From positions 1-22,245 of IMG/VR virus record IMGVR_UViG_3300009194_000052: DNA of 22,245 nt. The stretch is one strand, 5' to 3'. The translations under genes and the position numbers were made by a program. Position 1 is the stretch's first letter. Each line of letters opens with the position of its first letter. Under the pieces are notes generated by a model. That model was given only the letters and a program-made list of their open reading frames with translations. It was not told the DNA's origin and did no database searches. Of the stretch, positions 7,109 through 14,357 are shown piece after piece. The DNA is from a virus.

Positions 7109-7975
7109 ATGGCTTACACCGAAGAAGAACTCGCCGGCCTGACCGCCGAGGAACGCGCCGCGCTCGAAGAGGACGACGGCACCGAAACCGACGAGGAAGA
7201 GGACGATGAAACAGAATCCGGCGACGAAACTGAAGCGGATGCTGGCGACGATGCTGCTGAAGGCGCTGATGACGGCGAGCAGCAAGCCGACGATAGCGCA
7301 GATGACAGCGACGAGGGGGATGAATCCGGGGCTGAGCGTTCGCAGCAGCAAGGGCCGATCCTGGTAGCCGAGGCGCCGGAGAAGGCCGAAGAGCGCCTGG
7401 GCGAGATCAAGACCGCCAAGGCCGACCTGCGCAAGAAGTACGACGATGGCGAACTGACGTTCGACGAGTACGAAAGCCAGGTCGAGGCGCTGGACGACGA
7501 GCGCATGGAGATCCGCCTTGCGCTCAAGGAGGCCGAGACGGCAGCCAAGATCGAGCACCAGCGCCAGGTCAACGAGCGCGAGGCGCAGATCAACGGCTTC
7601 CTGGCTGAGATCGGGGTGAAGCGAGACTTCTCCGACCTGCGGTTCGCTGCGCTGGACAACGCGGTGAAGATCATCGCCAGCAAGGAAGAGAACGCCGACC
7701 TTGGCGTGCGCGAGATCCTGGAGAAGGCTTACGGCCTATGCGTCGAGCAGGGCGTGATCCAGAAGAAGGCCGACAAGGCGCCCGAGGTTCAGGCCAAGCC
7801 GCGCAAGCCGATCGCCACCGTTCCGAACCTGGCGAAGGTGCCGGCCGCTGACCAGACGGATACCGACGACGGCAACCGTTTCGCCTACATCGACCGCATA
7901 GCCGACCCGGTGGCGCGCGAGAAGGCATTCCAGAAGCTGAGCCCGGCCGACCAAGAAGCCTACCTTTCCACATAA
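7109..7975 (+). CDS. Capsid scaffolding protein
   Basis: A 288-residue protein. After MAYTEEELAGLTAEERAALE, residues 21-75 are almost entirely Asp/Glu with Ala, Gly, Ser and Thr. Residues about 92-165 are predicted coiled coil (EKAEERLGEIKTAKADL; YESQVEALDDERMEIRLALKEAE; RQVNEREAQINGFL). Basic and Pro-containing segments lie in the C-terminal third (KADKAPEVQAKPRKPIATV). Very acidic, helical, low-complexity proteins just ahead of the coat gene are the hallmark of P22-type scaffolds, which assemble with coat through a C-terminal helix and leave before packaging. Good start context (GAGGA 10 bases upstream of ATG 7109). Assignment rests on position and composition, with no catalytic motif. Confidence 0.78.
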   Translation: MAYTEEELAGLTAEERAALEEDDGTETDEEEDDETESGDETEADAGDDAAEGADDGEQQADDSADDSDEGDESGAERSQQQGPILVAEAPEKAEERLGEIKTAKADLRKKYDDGELTFDEYESQVEALDDERMEIRLALKEAETAAKIEHQRQVNEREAQINGFLAEIGVKRDFSDLRFAALDNAVKIIASKEENADLGVREILEKAYGLCVEQGVIQKKADKAPEVQAKPRKPIATVPNLAKVPAADQTDTDDGNRFAYIDRIADPVAREKAFQKLSPADQEAYLST

Positions 7976-7984
7976 GGGAAAATC

Positions 7985-8185
7985 ATGCAGAGCACCCTGC
8001 GCATCGACCTGAAGCCTGGTGAGAGCGTGACCATCGGCGACGTTGCCGTCATCACGCTCGAGGAAAAATCCGGCAAGGCCGCACGCATCGTCTTCAAGGC
8101 CGATCGCAGTGTGCCCATCAACAAGGTCAGGCAGTCCACCGCGGCGCAGTCGCTGCGTAATGGGCTGTCGGCCATGTCTGCATGA
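7985..8185 (+). CDS. CsrA-like small protein between scaffold and coat genes
   Basis: A 66-residue protein. Residues 5-47 align by eye with the RNA-binding regulator CsrA: PGESVTIGD (11-19) matches the vGEtl.IGD strand, VITLEEKSG matches V.VL.vkG, and KAARIVFKADRSVPINK matches qVRIGv.AP.eV.vhRE. R34 and I45 fall on CsrA R31 and V42, and the key R44 becomes K47. The first strand differs (LRIDLK rather than LILTRR), so RNA binding is not certain. CsrA acts as a dimer on GGA-containing hairpins. The gene starts 9 bases after the scaffold stop and just upstream of a promoter and a hairpin leader. It could be a virion gene regulator or an unrelated beta protein. Confidence 0.6.
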   Translation: MQSTLRIDLKPGESVTIGDVAVITLEEKSGKAARIVFKADRSVPINKVRQSTAAQSLRNGLSAMSA

Positions 8186-8191
8186 GGTCGG

Positions 8192-8220
8192 TTGCAAAAG
8201 TGAACCGCCACGCCGATAAT
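8192..8220 (+). promoter_or_regulatory. Sigma70-type promoter ahead of the major capsid gene
   Basis: TTGCAA at 8192-8197 and GATAAT at 8215-8220 are separated by exactly 17 bases. The 14 bases 8214-8227 (cgataatcagaccg) are identical to 909-922 at the terminase promoter. CGGTT (8189-8193) and AACCG (8203-8207) make a 5-bp inverted repeat over the -35, a possible operator. This promoter would add transcripts of the most abundant virion protein. Confidence 0.65.
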
Positions 8221-8240
8221 CAGACCGTCATAGAGCGCAG

Positions 8241-8283
8241 GAGCTGCCTATGGATTTATTTCATATCCACATGAGGGTAGCTC
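8241..8283 (+). promoter_or_regulatory. Hairpin leader directly before the capsid start codon
   Basis: GAGCTGCC (8241-8248) pairs with GGTAGCTC (8276-8283), 8 bp including one G-U. Inside it, TGGAT (8251-8255) pairs with ATCCA (8265-8269) around a 9-base loop. The structure ends two bases before the capsid ATG at 8285 and partly covers its Shine-Dalgarno GAGGG (8273-8277). It also contains GGAG plus ATG at 8250, the start of a possible 34-codon ORF (8250-8354) that overlaps the capsid gene in another frame. Confidence 0.4.
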
Positions 8284-8284
8284 C

Positions 8285-9382
8285 ATGGCTCAGACCGTCA
8301 TTCCTTTCGGCGATCCGAAAGCTGCGAAAAAGTGGTCCTCGGCTCTTGCCGTAGACCAGATCAAAAAGTCCTACTTCGAGCGCAAGTTCATCGGCGAGTC
8401 CGACAACTCGGTCATCCAGAAGAAGACCGAGCTGGAAACCGACTCCGGTGACCGCATCAGCTTCGACCTGTCCGTGCAGCTGCGCGGCGAAGCAACCGAG
8501 GGCGATGCTCGCCTCGAGGGCAAGGAAGAAAGCCTGAAGTTCTACACCGACGAGGTGGTCATCGACCAGACCCGTAAGGCTGTCTCGGCCGGCGGCAAGA
8601 TGACCCGCAAGCGCACCCCGCACGACCTGCGCAAGGTCGCCAAGGATCGCGCCTCCGACTACTGGGCTCGGTACATGGACGAGATGATGTTCATCTACCT
8701 GTCCGGTGCCCGCGGCATCAACAAGGACTTCCTGTTCCCGACCGATTGGGCTGGTCGCGCGCAGAACGCCATCCAGGCGCCTGATGCCGGCCACATGCTC
8801 TACGGCGGCGATGCCACCAGCAAGGCGACCCTGGCGGCTGACGACAAGATGACCCGCAATGTCATCGAGCGCGCTAAGGTTCTCGCCACCATGCTCCAGG
8901 CCCAAGACCCGGATGCCGCCAACATGGCGCCGCTGACGATCGAAGGCGAAGAGCACTACGTCCTGCTGATGAACCCGTTCCAGGCGCACGACCTGCGTAC
9001 TGCCGCCGGTTCCGAGTGGCTGGACGTGCAGAAGGCCGCCGCTGCCGCTGAAGGCAAGAGCAACCCGATCTTCAAGGGTGGCCTGGGCATGATCAACAAC
9101 GTGGTCCTGCACGAGCACCGCAACGGCATCCGCTTCAGCGACTACGGCGCTGGCAGCAACGTCGAGGCCGGTCGCGCCCTGTTCATGGGTCGCCAGGCTG
9201 GCGTGGTCGCCTACGGCACCCCAGGCGGCATGCGCTGGACCTGGGAGGAAGAGCTGAAGGACTACGGCAACGAGCCGACCGTCGCCTCGGGCGCCATCTT
9301 CGGCTTCAAGAAGTCCCGCTTCAACGGCAAGGATTTCGGTGTGATCAGCATCGACACCGCTGCCGCCAACCCGAACGCCTAA
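8285..9382 (+). CDS. Major capsid protein (N4 gp56 family)
   Basis: A 365-residue coat protein of the N4-gp56/DUF4043 family (PF13252, HK97-fold capsids). Family features visible include the N-terminal WSSALAVDQIKKSYFERKFIGESDNSVIQ, the strand-rich block TELETDSGDRISFDLSVQLRGE, LEGKEESLKFYTDEVVIDQTRKAVSAGGKMT, and the C-terminal LFMGRQAGVVAYG and WTWEEELKDYGN. Length is typical. Codons are strongly biased to the C-ending forms of a highly expressed gene. It follows scaffold and portal in the usual head order. GAGGG lies seven bases before ATG 8285, and a dedicated promoter and structured leader lie upstream. Confidence 0.93.
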   Translation: MAQTVIPFGDPKAAKKWSSALAVDQIKKSYFERKFIGESDNSVIQKKTELETDSGDRISFDLSVQLRGEATEGDARLEGKEESLKFYTDEVVIDQTRKAVSAGGKMTRKRTPHDLRKVAKDRASDYWARYMDEMMFIYLSGARGINKDFLFPTDWAGRAQNAIQAPDAGHMLYGGDATSKATLAADDKMTRNVIERAKVLATMLQAQDPDAANMAPLTIEGEEHYVLLMNPFQAHDLRTAAGSEWLDVQKAAAAAEGKSNPIFKGGLGMINNVVLHEHRNGIRFSDYGAGSNVEAGRALFMGRQAGVVAYGTPGGMRWTWEEELKDYGNEPTVASGAIFGFKKSRFNGKDFGVISIDTAAANPNA

Positions 9383-9396
9383 CGGAGGGCTGAGTA

Positions 9397-9831
9397 ATGG
9401 CTATCTTTCAATCCCGCTGGGGTGCTGGTCAGAAGATCGCCCCCGTGTCTCGTGAAGCCGGCGGCGCCGTCGTCGAGAAGTACGAGTTCACCATCAGTGC
9501 CAACCTGGCGTCGACCGACATCGTGGAGCTCGGCGTGCTGCCGGCCTACCACACTGTCGTCGATGCCACTCTGGTGACTGGCGACCTTGGCGCCGGCGTA
9601 ACTGCTGACATCGGCATCATGTCCGGCACTCTCGGTTCGGTCGACGTATCCCGCACCAGCGGCAACGAGCTGTTTGCGGGCGCTGCGAACAACACCGTCG
9701 TTCGCATGAGCAAGGCGGCTGGATTCCAGATCGCCCCGGTTGAGGCTGACCGTTCGATCGGCCTGAAAGTCTCCGGCGCTGTCACTGCGAGTGATCAGAA
9801 GGTCACCCTGATCCTGACCACCAAGCAGTAA
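9397..9831 (+). CDS. Small structural protein after the capsid gene, possible head decoration protein
   Basis: A 144-residue, Ala/Gly/Thr-rich protein with no Cys, no long helix and many alternating hydrophobic stretches (YEFTISANLASTDIVELGVLP; QKVTLILTTK), predicted all-beta. It begins 14 bases after the capsid stop with GGAGG about ten bases upstream of ATG 9397. A hairpin terminator follows, so coat and this protein form a short transcription unit. That position and composition fit a head decoration or capsid-stabilising protein made in large amounts. I cannot name a family, so the role is inferred from context. Confidence 0.6.
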   Translation: MAIFQSRWGAGQKIAPVSREAGGAVVEKYEFTISANLASTDIVELGVLPAYHTVVDATLVTGDLGAGVTADIGIMSGTLGSVDVSRTSGNELFAGAANNTVVRMSKAAGFQIAPVEADRSIGLKVSGAVTASDQKVTLILTTKQ

Positions 9832-9837
9832 CCGAGA

Positions 9838-9863
9838 GGGGCCGGGTTCGCTCGGCCCCTTTA
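9838..9863 (+). terminator. Intrinsic terminator after the capsid unit
   Basis: GGGGCCG (9838-9844) pairs with CGGCCCC (9853-9859), extended by G-U and G-C pairs to close a TTCG loop, and is followed by TTTA. The T-run is short, so termination may be partial. The hairpin is bracketed by a 10-base direct repeat, accgagaggg, at 9831-9840 and 9863-9872. The second copy doubles as the ribosome binding site of the next gene. Confidence 0.7.
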
Positions 9864-9878
9864 CCGAGAGGGCATCGC

Positions 9879-10466
9879 ATGAAAATCGTGAGCAAAATCA
9901 AGCGCCGCAACGGGCACACTGTCACCCTGGGTGATACCGCCTACAAATTTCTGCCGCCCGACTATGCCGCCGAGGTCACCGACAAGGCGCATGTCGAGCG
10001 GTTCCTGTCGATCCCTGAAGGCTACGGCATCGCCGATGGCGAGGTATCGACCAAGGCCGAGCAGAACAGCGAGCCGAAGCGTGTCGAATCTGTCGAGTAT
10101 GCCGGCAGCGACGTGCATCCTGCCGCCTTCGAGATCGGCGGCAAGACCATCGAGCAGGCTGTCGTGGTCAAGCTGGCCGCCGGCGAGCGCACGGCAGAGC
10201 AGTGGAACGCCATGCCGGAAGGCGAGCGCGCCGACCTGATCGACGAGCAGCTGGATAAGCTGGCTGAGAGCACGGAAGGCACGGAAGACGGCGACACTGC
10301 AACGGAAGGCGCCACGGACGATCAGCTCGAAGGCGACCTGAACGGCGATGGCGACCTGGACCGCGAAGAACTGGCCAAGCAGTACGAGGCCAAGTTCGGC
10401 AAGCGCCCGCACGGCAAGTGGACGGCCGAGCGCATCAGCGAAGAGCTGAAGAAGGACGCTGAGTAA
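9879..10466 (+). CDS. Head-tail connector-region protein with EF-hand loop and LEM/HeH-like tail
   Basis: A 195-residue protein. Residues 1-50 (MKIVSKIKRRNGHTVTLGD...YKFLP) form a small beta domain. The middle is helical (AEQWNAMPEGERADLIDEQLDKLAE), followed by an acidic Thr/Glu/Gly linker. Residues 153-164 read DLNGDGDLDREE, a full match to the 12-residue EF-hand calcium loop (D1, N3, D5, G6, L8, E12). Residues 165-190 (LAKQYEAKFGKRPHGKWTAERISEEL) resemble the HeH/LEM-like module that ends many phage head-completion proteins. It is the first gene after the capsid terminator and shares one base with the next gene (TAATG). Role is inferred as head completion. Confidence 0.65.
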   Translation: MKIVSKIKRRNGHTVTLGDTAYKFLPPDYAAEVTDKAHVERFLSIPEGYGIADGEVSTKAEQNSEPKRVESVEYAGSDVHPAAFEIGGKTIEQAVVVKLAAGERTAEQWNAMPEGERADLIDEQLDKLAESTEGTEDGDTATEGATDDQLEGDLNGDGDLDREELAKQYEAKFGKRPHGKWTAERISEELKKDAE

Positions 10467-11095
10467 TGGTGATCCGGGCCGGCGATGTTCTGCAGCGCGC
10501 GGGGATCATCCTCAACGATGAGGACTTCGTGCGCTGGACGAAAGAAGAGCTCTTCGCGTGGCTGAACGATGCAGCCTGCGAGGTGGTCATTCGCCGGCCT
10601 GCTGCGCGCGCCGTCACCGGGGAGATCACCCTGGCTGCCGGTGCGCTGCAGCGTCTTCCCGATGGCGGGCTCGAGCTCCTGGACGTGGTGCGCAACCTGG
10701 GCGGTCGCCCGGTTCGCCGCACCGATCGCCAGCTGCTCGACGACTCCGCACCCGACTGGCCGATCATGCGTCAGGCCAGCGCCATCAAGCACTACACATT
10801 CGACGAGCGCACGCCGACCGTGTTCTACGTCTACCCGCCGGCCAAGACTGGCGTTGTGGTGGAGGCTCTGTATTCCGAGGCACCGCCGGCCGTTGCTGCC
10901 GACGATGACCTGCTCGAGCTCGACCGAGCCTACATGGGCCCGCTGGTCAGCTACCTGCTTTACCGGGCACTCGCCAAAGACAGTGAGTTCGCCAACGGTA
11001 CCCTGGCTGCCGCTCACTTCCAGGCCTTCAACGAGGCGCTTGGAGCCAACAATCAGATGACCGCGGCGGCCTCGCCCAATGTGAGCAGCGTATGA
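10466..11095 (+). CDS. Phage adaptor / head-tail connector protein (DUF6682-like)
   Basis: A 209-residue protein. The N-terminus MVIRAGDVLQRAGIILNDEDFVRWTKEELFAWLNDAA is the pattern I associate with the DUF6682 phage adaptor family: a helix pair that begins 'dvl.ra..iL.D....rWt..ELl.wlNdaq'. Later segments (FYVYPP; VVVEALYSEAPP; LELDRAYMGPLVSYLLYRALAKDSEFA) continue the same family. Helical adaptors of this size form the ring under the portal in short-tailed phages (compare P22 gp4 in role, not in sequence). It starts on the last base of the previous stop and overlaps the next gene by ATGA. Confidence 0.72.
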   Translation: MVIRAGDVLQRAGIILNDEDFVRWTKEELFAWLNDAACEVVIRRPAARAVTGEITLAAGALQRLPDGGLELLDVVRNLGGRPVRRTDRQLLDDSAPDWPIMRQASAIKHYTFDERTPTVFYVYPPAKTGVVVEALYSEAPPAVAADDDLLELDRAYMGPLVSYLLYRALAKDSEFANGTLAAAHFQAFNEALGANNQMTAAASPNVSSV

Positions 11096-11709
11096 CCGAG
11101 ATCGACGTATTCCTGCCGCGCATCATGCCCTACGCCCCGGGCTGTCCTGAGCCGACCGCATTAGCCGGCATCATCAAGGCCGCGCAAGAGTTCTGCGAGC
11201 GCACCAGGCTCTGGCGCGACGAGGACCAGTTCACCGTCTCGCCGACGAGCTACAACGTCGTGTGCGCGCCCGAAGGCGCTGACCTGTTCGAGATCGAGCA
11301 CGCATCGCTCGACGGTTACAAGCTGGAGCCGATCAGCATCGGCGACCTGAACCGCGACATGCCTGACTGGCGCGACCAGGAGGGCACCCTGGGCCGCTGG
11401 ATCACCCAGACCGAGCCCGGCAGTGTCATCGTGGTTCCGCGCTCTGCCGGCACGCTGCGCCTGTCGACGATCCTGAAGCCGTCGAACGATGCCGATCAAC
11501 TGCCCGACTTCATCGCCAAGGACTACCGCCAGGTGATTGCCGATGGTGCCCTGGCCGAGATCCTGATGACTCCGAACCAGCCCTTCACGGCTCCAGACCG
11601 CGCGCAGTTCTACGCCATGCGCTTCGAGGGCCGGGTTTCGGAGCTGTCCACCCGTTCCATCAAAGGCCAGCAGCGCGCACGCCTGCGCACGCGGCCGCAG
11701 TGGTTTTAA
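11092..11709 (+). CDS. Second connector/tail-tube-region protein (205 aa)
   Basis: Overlaps the previous gene by ATGA. The N-terminus (TEIDVFLPRIMPYAPGCPEPTALAGIIKAAQEFCERTRLWRDED) is the typical helical opening of phage proteins that sit at the bottom of the connector, often annotated as adaptor or tail-tube-like. A beta-rich middle follows (SVIVVPRSAGTLRLSTILKPS), then a C-terminal helix (DFIAKDYRQVIADGALAEILMTP) and a basic tail (KGQQRARLRTRPQW). The overall layout of N-terminal helices, middle sandwich and a late helix resembles the preceding gene, so the two may be distant paralogues. Function is inferred from position. Confidence 0.65.
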   Translation: MTEIDVFLPRIMPYAPGCPEPTALAGIIKAAQEFCERTRLWRDEDQFTVSPTSYNVVCAPEGADLFEIEHASLDGYKLEPISIGDLNRDMPDWRDQEGTLGRWITQTEPGSVIVVPRSAGTLRLSTILKPSNDADQLPDFIAKDYRQVIADGALAEILMTPNQPFTAPDRAQFYAMRFEGRVSELSTRSIKGQQRARLRTRPQWF

Positions 11710-11721
11710 CCAGGAGGGCTT

Positions 11722-12141
11722 ATGTCCGCAGCATCCAACTACCTCGAAAGCAAGATCATCAACCTGGTCTGCCGCGGCGTGGCCTTCACGCCACCGGCCA
11801 AGACCTACGTTGCCCTGCACACGGCGAACCCGGGCGACACCGGCGCTGGCGAGGTGACCACCACCGCCTACCCGGCCTATGTCCGCCAGGATGCGGCCAA
11901 AGGTGGAGCGCAGGCCGATGCCTGGGTGGAAACCGACAACGGTGTGGTGAAGAACTCCCAGCAGCTGATCTACCCGATGTATGACGGTGCCGCGGCCCTG
12001 ACCGTGACGCACTTCAGCGTCTGGGATGCGCCGACCGGCGGCAACTTGCTGTTCGCTGCGCCGCTTGCGAGCTCCCGCACGATCAACAACGGCGACGTGT
12101 TCGTGGCCGACTCCCAGAAGCTGACCGCGCAGATGCTCTAA
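11722..12141 (+). CDS. Gp80-like phage protein, often labelled tail fiber-associated
   Basis: A 139-residue protein. The start SNYLESKIINLVCRGVAFTPPAKTYVALHTANPGDTG and the later HFSVWDAPTGGNLLFAAPL are the two conserved blocks of a small family found in many tailed phages and annotated as phiC31 gp80-like or 'tail fiber protein': '.NyLe..lld...r...y..P...yvaL.t..p..', then 'htf.gi.da..GGnlL....l'. Predicted all-beta jelly-roll-like fold. GAGGG precedes ATG 11722 at good spacing. It opens the fiber cluster. The precise role is not known to me. Confidence 0.7.
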   Translation: MSAASNYLESKIINLVCRGVAFTPPAKTYVALHTANPGDTGAGEVTTTAYPAYVRQDAAKGGAQADAWVETDNGVVKNSQQLIYPMYDGAAALTVTHFSVWDAPTGGNLLFAAPLASSRTINNGDVFVADSQKLTAQML

Positions 12142-12143
12142 CC

Positions 12144-12983
12144 GTGCAGAACTTCGCCATCGCCGGAGGGGCGCTCAATGGCGACCCCGAAGTCTGGATC
12201 GAAGAGGCTGTAGCCAGCCTCTCGCTTCAGGCTGCCGGCGATGTCATGCGCGGGCACATGCTGGCCGGTGATGCGCAGATGGCGATGCAGGCCAGCCTGC
12301 CGCTGTCGCTGCACGCCAGGATCACCGGCGGCGCGAGCATGAGCATGGCGGCCTCCGGCAGCCTGATCCGTGGCGCGACCCTGGCGGGCGATGCCGTGAT
12401 GCAGATGGGCGCGGCCGGCGACTTCACGCGCTGGGTGATGCTCGAGGGCCTGGCTCCGGTCGAGTTCTACGCCGAGGGCGACATCAAGGTCGTCGAGTCG
12501 GTCAGCGCCACCTTCTCGATGGAGCTGAGCGCCACCGGCGACATTCGTGTTGCGCGGTCGCACCAGCTGGAAGGCACGGCGACGATGGAGCTGGGCGCCG
12601 GCCTGAAGGCCTGGAGCGTGCCTGCAACGCCATTGTCCGGCCATGCCGTGATGGAGTTCGCCAGCATCGGCTACGGGGCGCTTCGCATCATGTCGCCGCC
12701 TGGCGTGGCAACGCTCGAGCTCGCAGCGCACGGTGCTGCACGGCTTGGTGCGAAAGTGCCGCTCGAAGGCTCCGCCGTAATGGGGCTCTACGCCAGGGGC
12801 GACCTGGGCAAGTTCCGTTACGTCTTCCTCGAAGGCACGGCGACCATGGAGCTCGCGGCCTGGGCCGAGAAGATCGGCGTGCCAGCGATCAATGACCACT
12901 ACGTCGAGGCGCCGAAGATCCGGATGCTTCGCGTGAATGACGAAACCCGCCGGTTCACCGTACCGGCTGAAAGGAGACTGTGA
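12144..12983 (+). CDS. Repeat protein with about 11 tandem beta units, probable virion/fiber component
   Basis: A 279-residue product starting at GTG 12144, two bases after the previous stop; no good Shine-Dalgarno, so coupled translation is likely. After an AIAGGALNG opening, residues 20-248 are a tandem array of 20-22-residue units with the pattern L-x-G-x-A-x-M-x-[LFM]-x-A-x-G-[D]. Unit starts are near 20, 40, 60, 80, 100, 120, 142, 164, 185, 207 and 229. Each unit gives two short strands, as in a beta-solenoid or stacked-hairpin fiber. The last 31 residues are basic and not repetitive. It lies between a Gp80-like protein and an Ig-like fiber protein, so a tail spike or fiber-base role is inferred. 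No known family name comes to mind. Confidence 0.75.
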   Translation: MQNFAIAGGALNGDPEVWIEEAVASLSLQAAGDVMRGHMLAGDAQMAMQASLPLSLHARITGGASMSMAASGSLIRGATLAGDAVMQMGAAGDFTRWVMLEGLAPVEFYAEGDIKVVESVSATFSMELSATGDIRVARSHQLEGTATMELGAGLKAWSVPATPLSGHAVMEFASIGYGALRIMSPPGVATLELAAHGAARLGAKVPLEGSAVMGLYARGDLGKFRYVFLEGTATMELAAWAEKIGVPAINDHYVEAPKIRMLRVNDETRRFTVPAERRL

Positions 12984-13258
12984 TGCTCGGCACCGTCCGC
13001 AAACGTCCCGATGACCAGCTCGATTACGATGTCGACTTCGAGCGCTGGCTGTCCGATGGCGACACCATCCAGGACGCCACGGCCGCGGCATCGCCTGCCG
13101 GCGTCACCGTCGATCGCGTCGTAGTGTTCGGCGCCATCGTGAAGGTCTGGCTGTCCGGTGGCACCGCTGGCGCATCCCATGAAATCACCGTGACCGCCTC
13201 CACCGCCAAAGGGCGCGTGAAGGAGGTTGCATTCAACCTACGAGTAGCGGAGTGCTGA
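12983..13258 (+). CDS. Ig-like fiber-associated phage protein (91 aa)
   Basis: ATG 12983 shares a base with the upstream stop (TGATG) and is preceded by AAGGAG at 12971-12976, six bases away. The GTG at 12980 in the same frame is less well placed. The sequence YDVDFERWLSDGDTI...VTVDRVVVFGAIVKVWLSGGTAGASHEITVTASTAKGR fits a widespread phage beta-sandwich family ('dyd.dfs.wL...Dti....v...g......g..v.vw.sGGt.G..y.vt....T..GR') found next to tail fiber genes. Probably a fiber-attachment or baseplate-like accessory. It ends one base before the tail fiber gene. Confidence 0.7.
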   Translation: MLGTVRKRPDDQLDYDVDFERWLSDGDTIQDATAAASPAGVTVDRVVVFGAIVKVWLSGGTAGASHEITVTASTAKGRVKEVAFNLRVAEC

Positions 13259-13259
13259 T

Positions 13260-14357
13260 ATGGCTGTCTTGCTCGCCAACAACGCAACATCCAAGCTGGC
13301 GTCATCCCTGACCGCCGCCGCAACCACGCTTTCCGTCACGACAGGCGAGGGCGCAAAGTTCCCCAGCCCTACGGGTGGCGACTGGTTCCCGTTGACCCTG
13401 ATCAAGTCATCGGGCGCGCTGGAGATCCTGAGATGCACGGCCAGGTCTGGCGACGTGTTCACCGTTACCCGCGCGCAGGAAGGCACAGCTGCGCAGGCGT
13501 TCTCGGCCGGCGATCGTGTTGAGGTTCGGCTTACCAAGGCCGTCATGGATGCGATAGTTCAGCAGATCAATGATCTGACAAATTCCGCGCTGCTCGACGC
13601 CAACAACCTGTCCGACCTGACAAACGCGGCGACTGCACGCACCAATCTTGGTCTCGGCACTGCTGCAACCAAGAATGCTCAAACCTCACCTACTGACACC
13701 ACTGCCGGGGCGCTGATGGCGGTTGGCTCGCATGGACTTGGTGGTCGGAGCGTCGTCGCGCCGAACGACAATCTGAACCTTATTGCTGCCAGCGGCTTCT
13801 ATGCTGTCAATTCGACCACCCTGAATATTCCACTAGCGGCGTCGGGCTCCATGTGTCTGCACATGGAGTACAACACAGGATTCGCTCAACAGATTTTAAC
13901 GAGTCGAATTTCGGATCGCGTGTGGTTCAGGCGCTCTAGCTCTGGGGTCTGGAGCGCCTGGGTTGAACTGTTCCACGCCGGCAACGTCTCGTCGTTCGCG
14001 CAGACCCTTCTCGATGATGCGGATGCTGCTGCTGCTCGGTCAACGCTTGGCATTTCTGTTGCCGACGGTGGCCTTGGCTATGGGCAGACATGGCAGAATG
14101 TAACTGCAAGTCGCGCGTCCGGCACTACGTATACAAACACTACAGGCAAGCCGATAATGGTTTCTGTGTATAGTAATGTCTTTAACAACAATAAGGCACA
14201 ACTAAGTGCCTATGTGGATGGGTTGAATATACAGGTGAGCCTCAACCACTCCAATTATACCGGACGCGCGACCGTGTGCTTTATTGTTCCTGCTGCGTCA
14301 ACTTATGGCGTCGCATCGACATATACCTCAATCGCAATGTGGGCGGAGCTACGTTAA
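13260..14357 (+). CDS. Tail fiber protein, probable receptor-binding protein
   Basis: A 365-residue fiber. Residues 1-95 form an N-terminal anchoring beta domain (MAVLLANNATSKL...GDWFPLTLIKSSGALEILRCTARSGDVFTVTRAQEGTAAQAF) that recurs in truncated form at 15400-15651. Residues 110-140 hold the fiber repeat LDANNLSDLTNAATARTNLGLGTAA, and a related unit recurs at 249-265 (LLDDADAAAARSTLGIS). Residues 215-242 (ISDRVWFRRSSSGVWSAWVELFHAGN) resemble the pyocin-knob domain. The C-terminal domain (273-365, with TYTNTTGKPIMVSV) is all-beta. From about 13790 on, the DNA becomes more AT-rich with non-preferred codons, as expected for a swapped receptor-binding tip. It overlaps the next gene by TAATG. 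Confidence 0.87.
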   Translation: MAVLLANNATSKLASSLTAAATTLSVTTGEGAKFPSPTGGDWFPLTLIKSSGALEILRCTARSGDVFTVTRAQEGTAAQAFSAGDRVEVRLTKAVMDAIVQQINDLTNSALLDANNLSDLTNAATARTNLGLGTAATKNAQTSPTDTTAGALMAVGSHGLGGRSVVAPNDNLNLIAASGFYAVNSTTLNIPLAASGSMCLHMEYNTGFAQQILTSRISDRVWFRRSSSGVWSAWVELFHAGNVSSFAQTLLDDADAAAARSTLGISVADGGLGYGQTWQNVTASRASGTTYTNTTGKPIMVSVYSNVFNNNKAQLSAYVDGLNIQVSLNHSNYTGRATVCFIVPAASTYGVASTYTSIAMWAELR

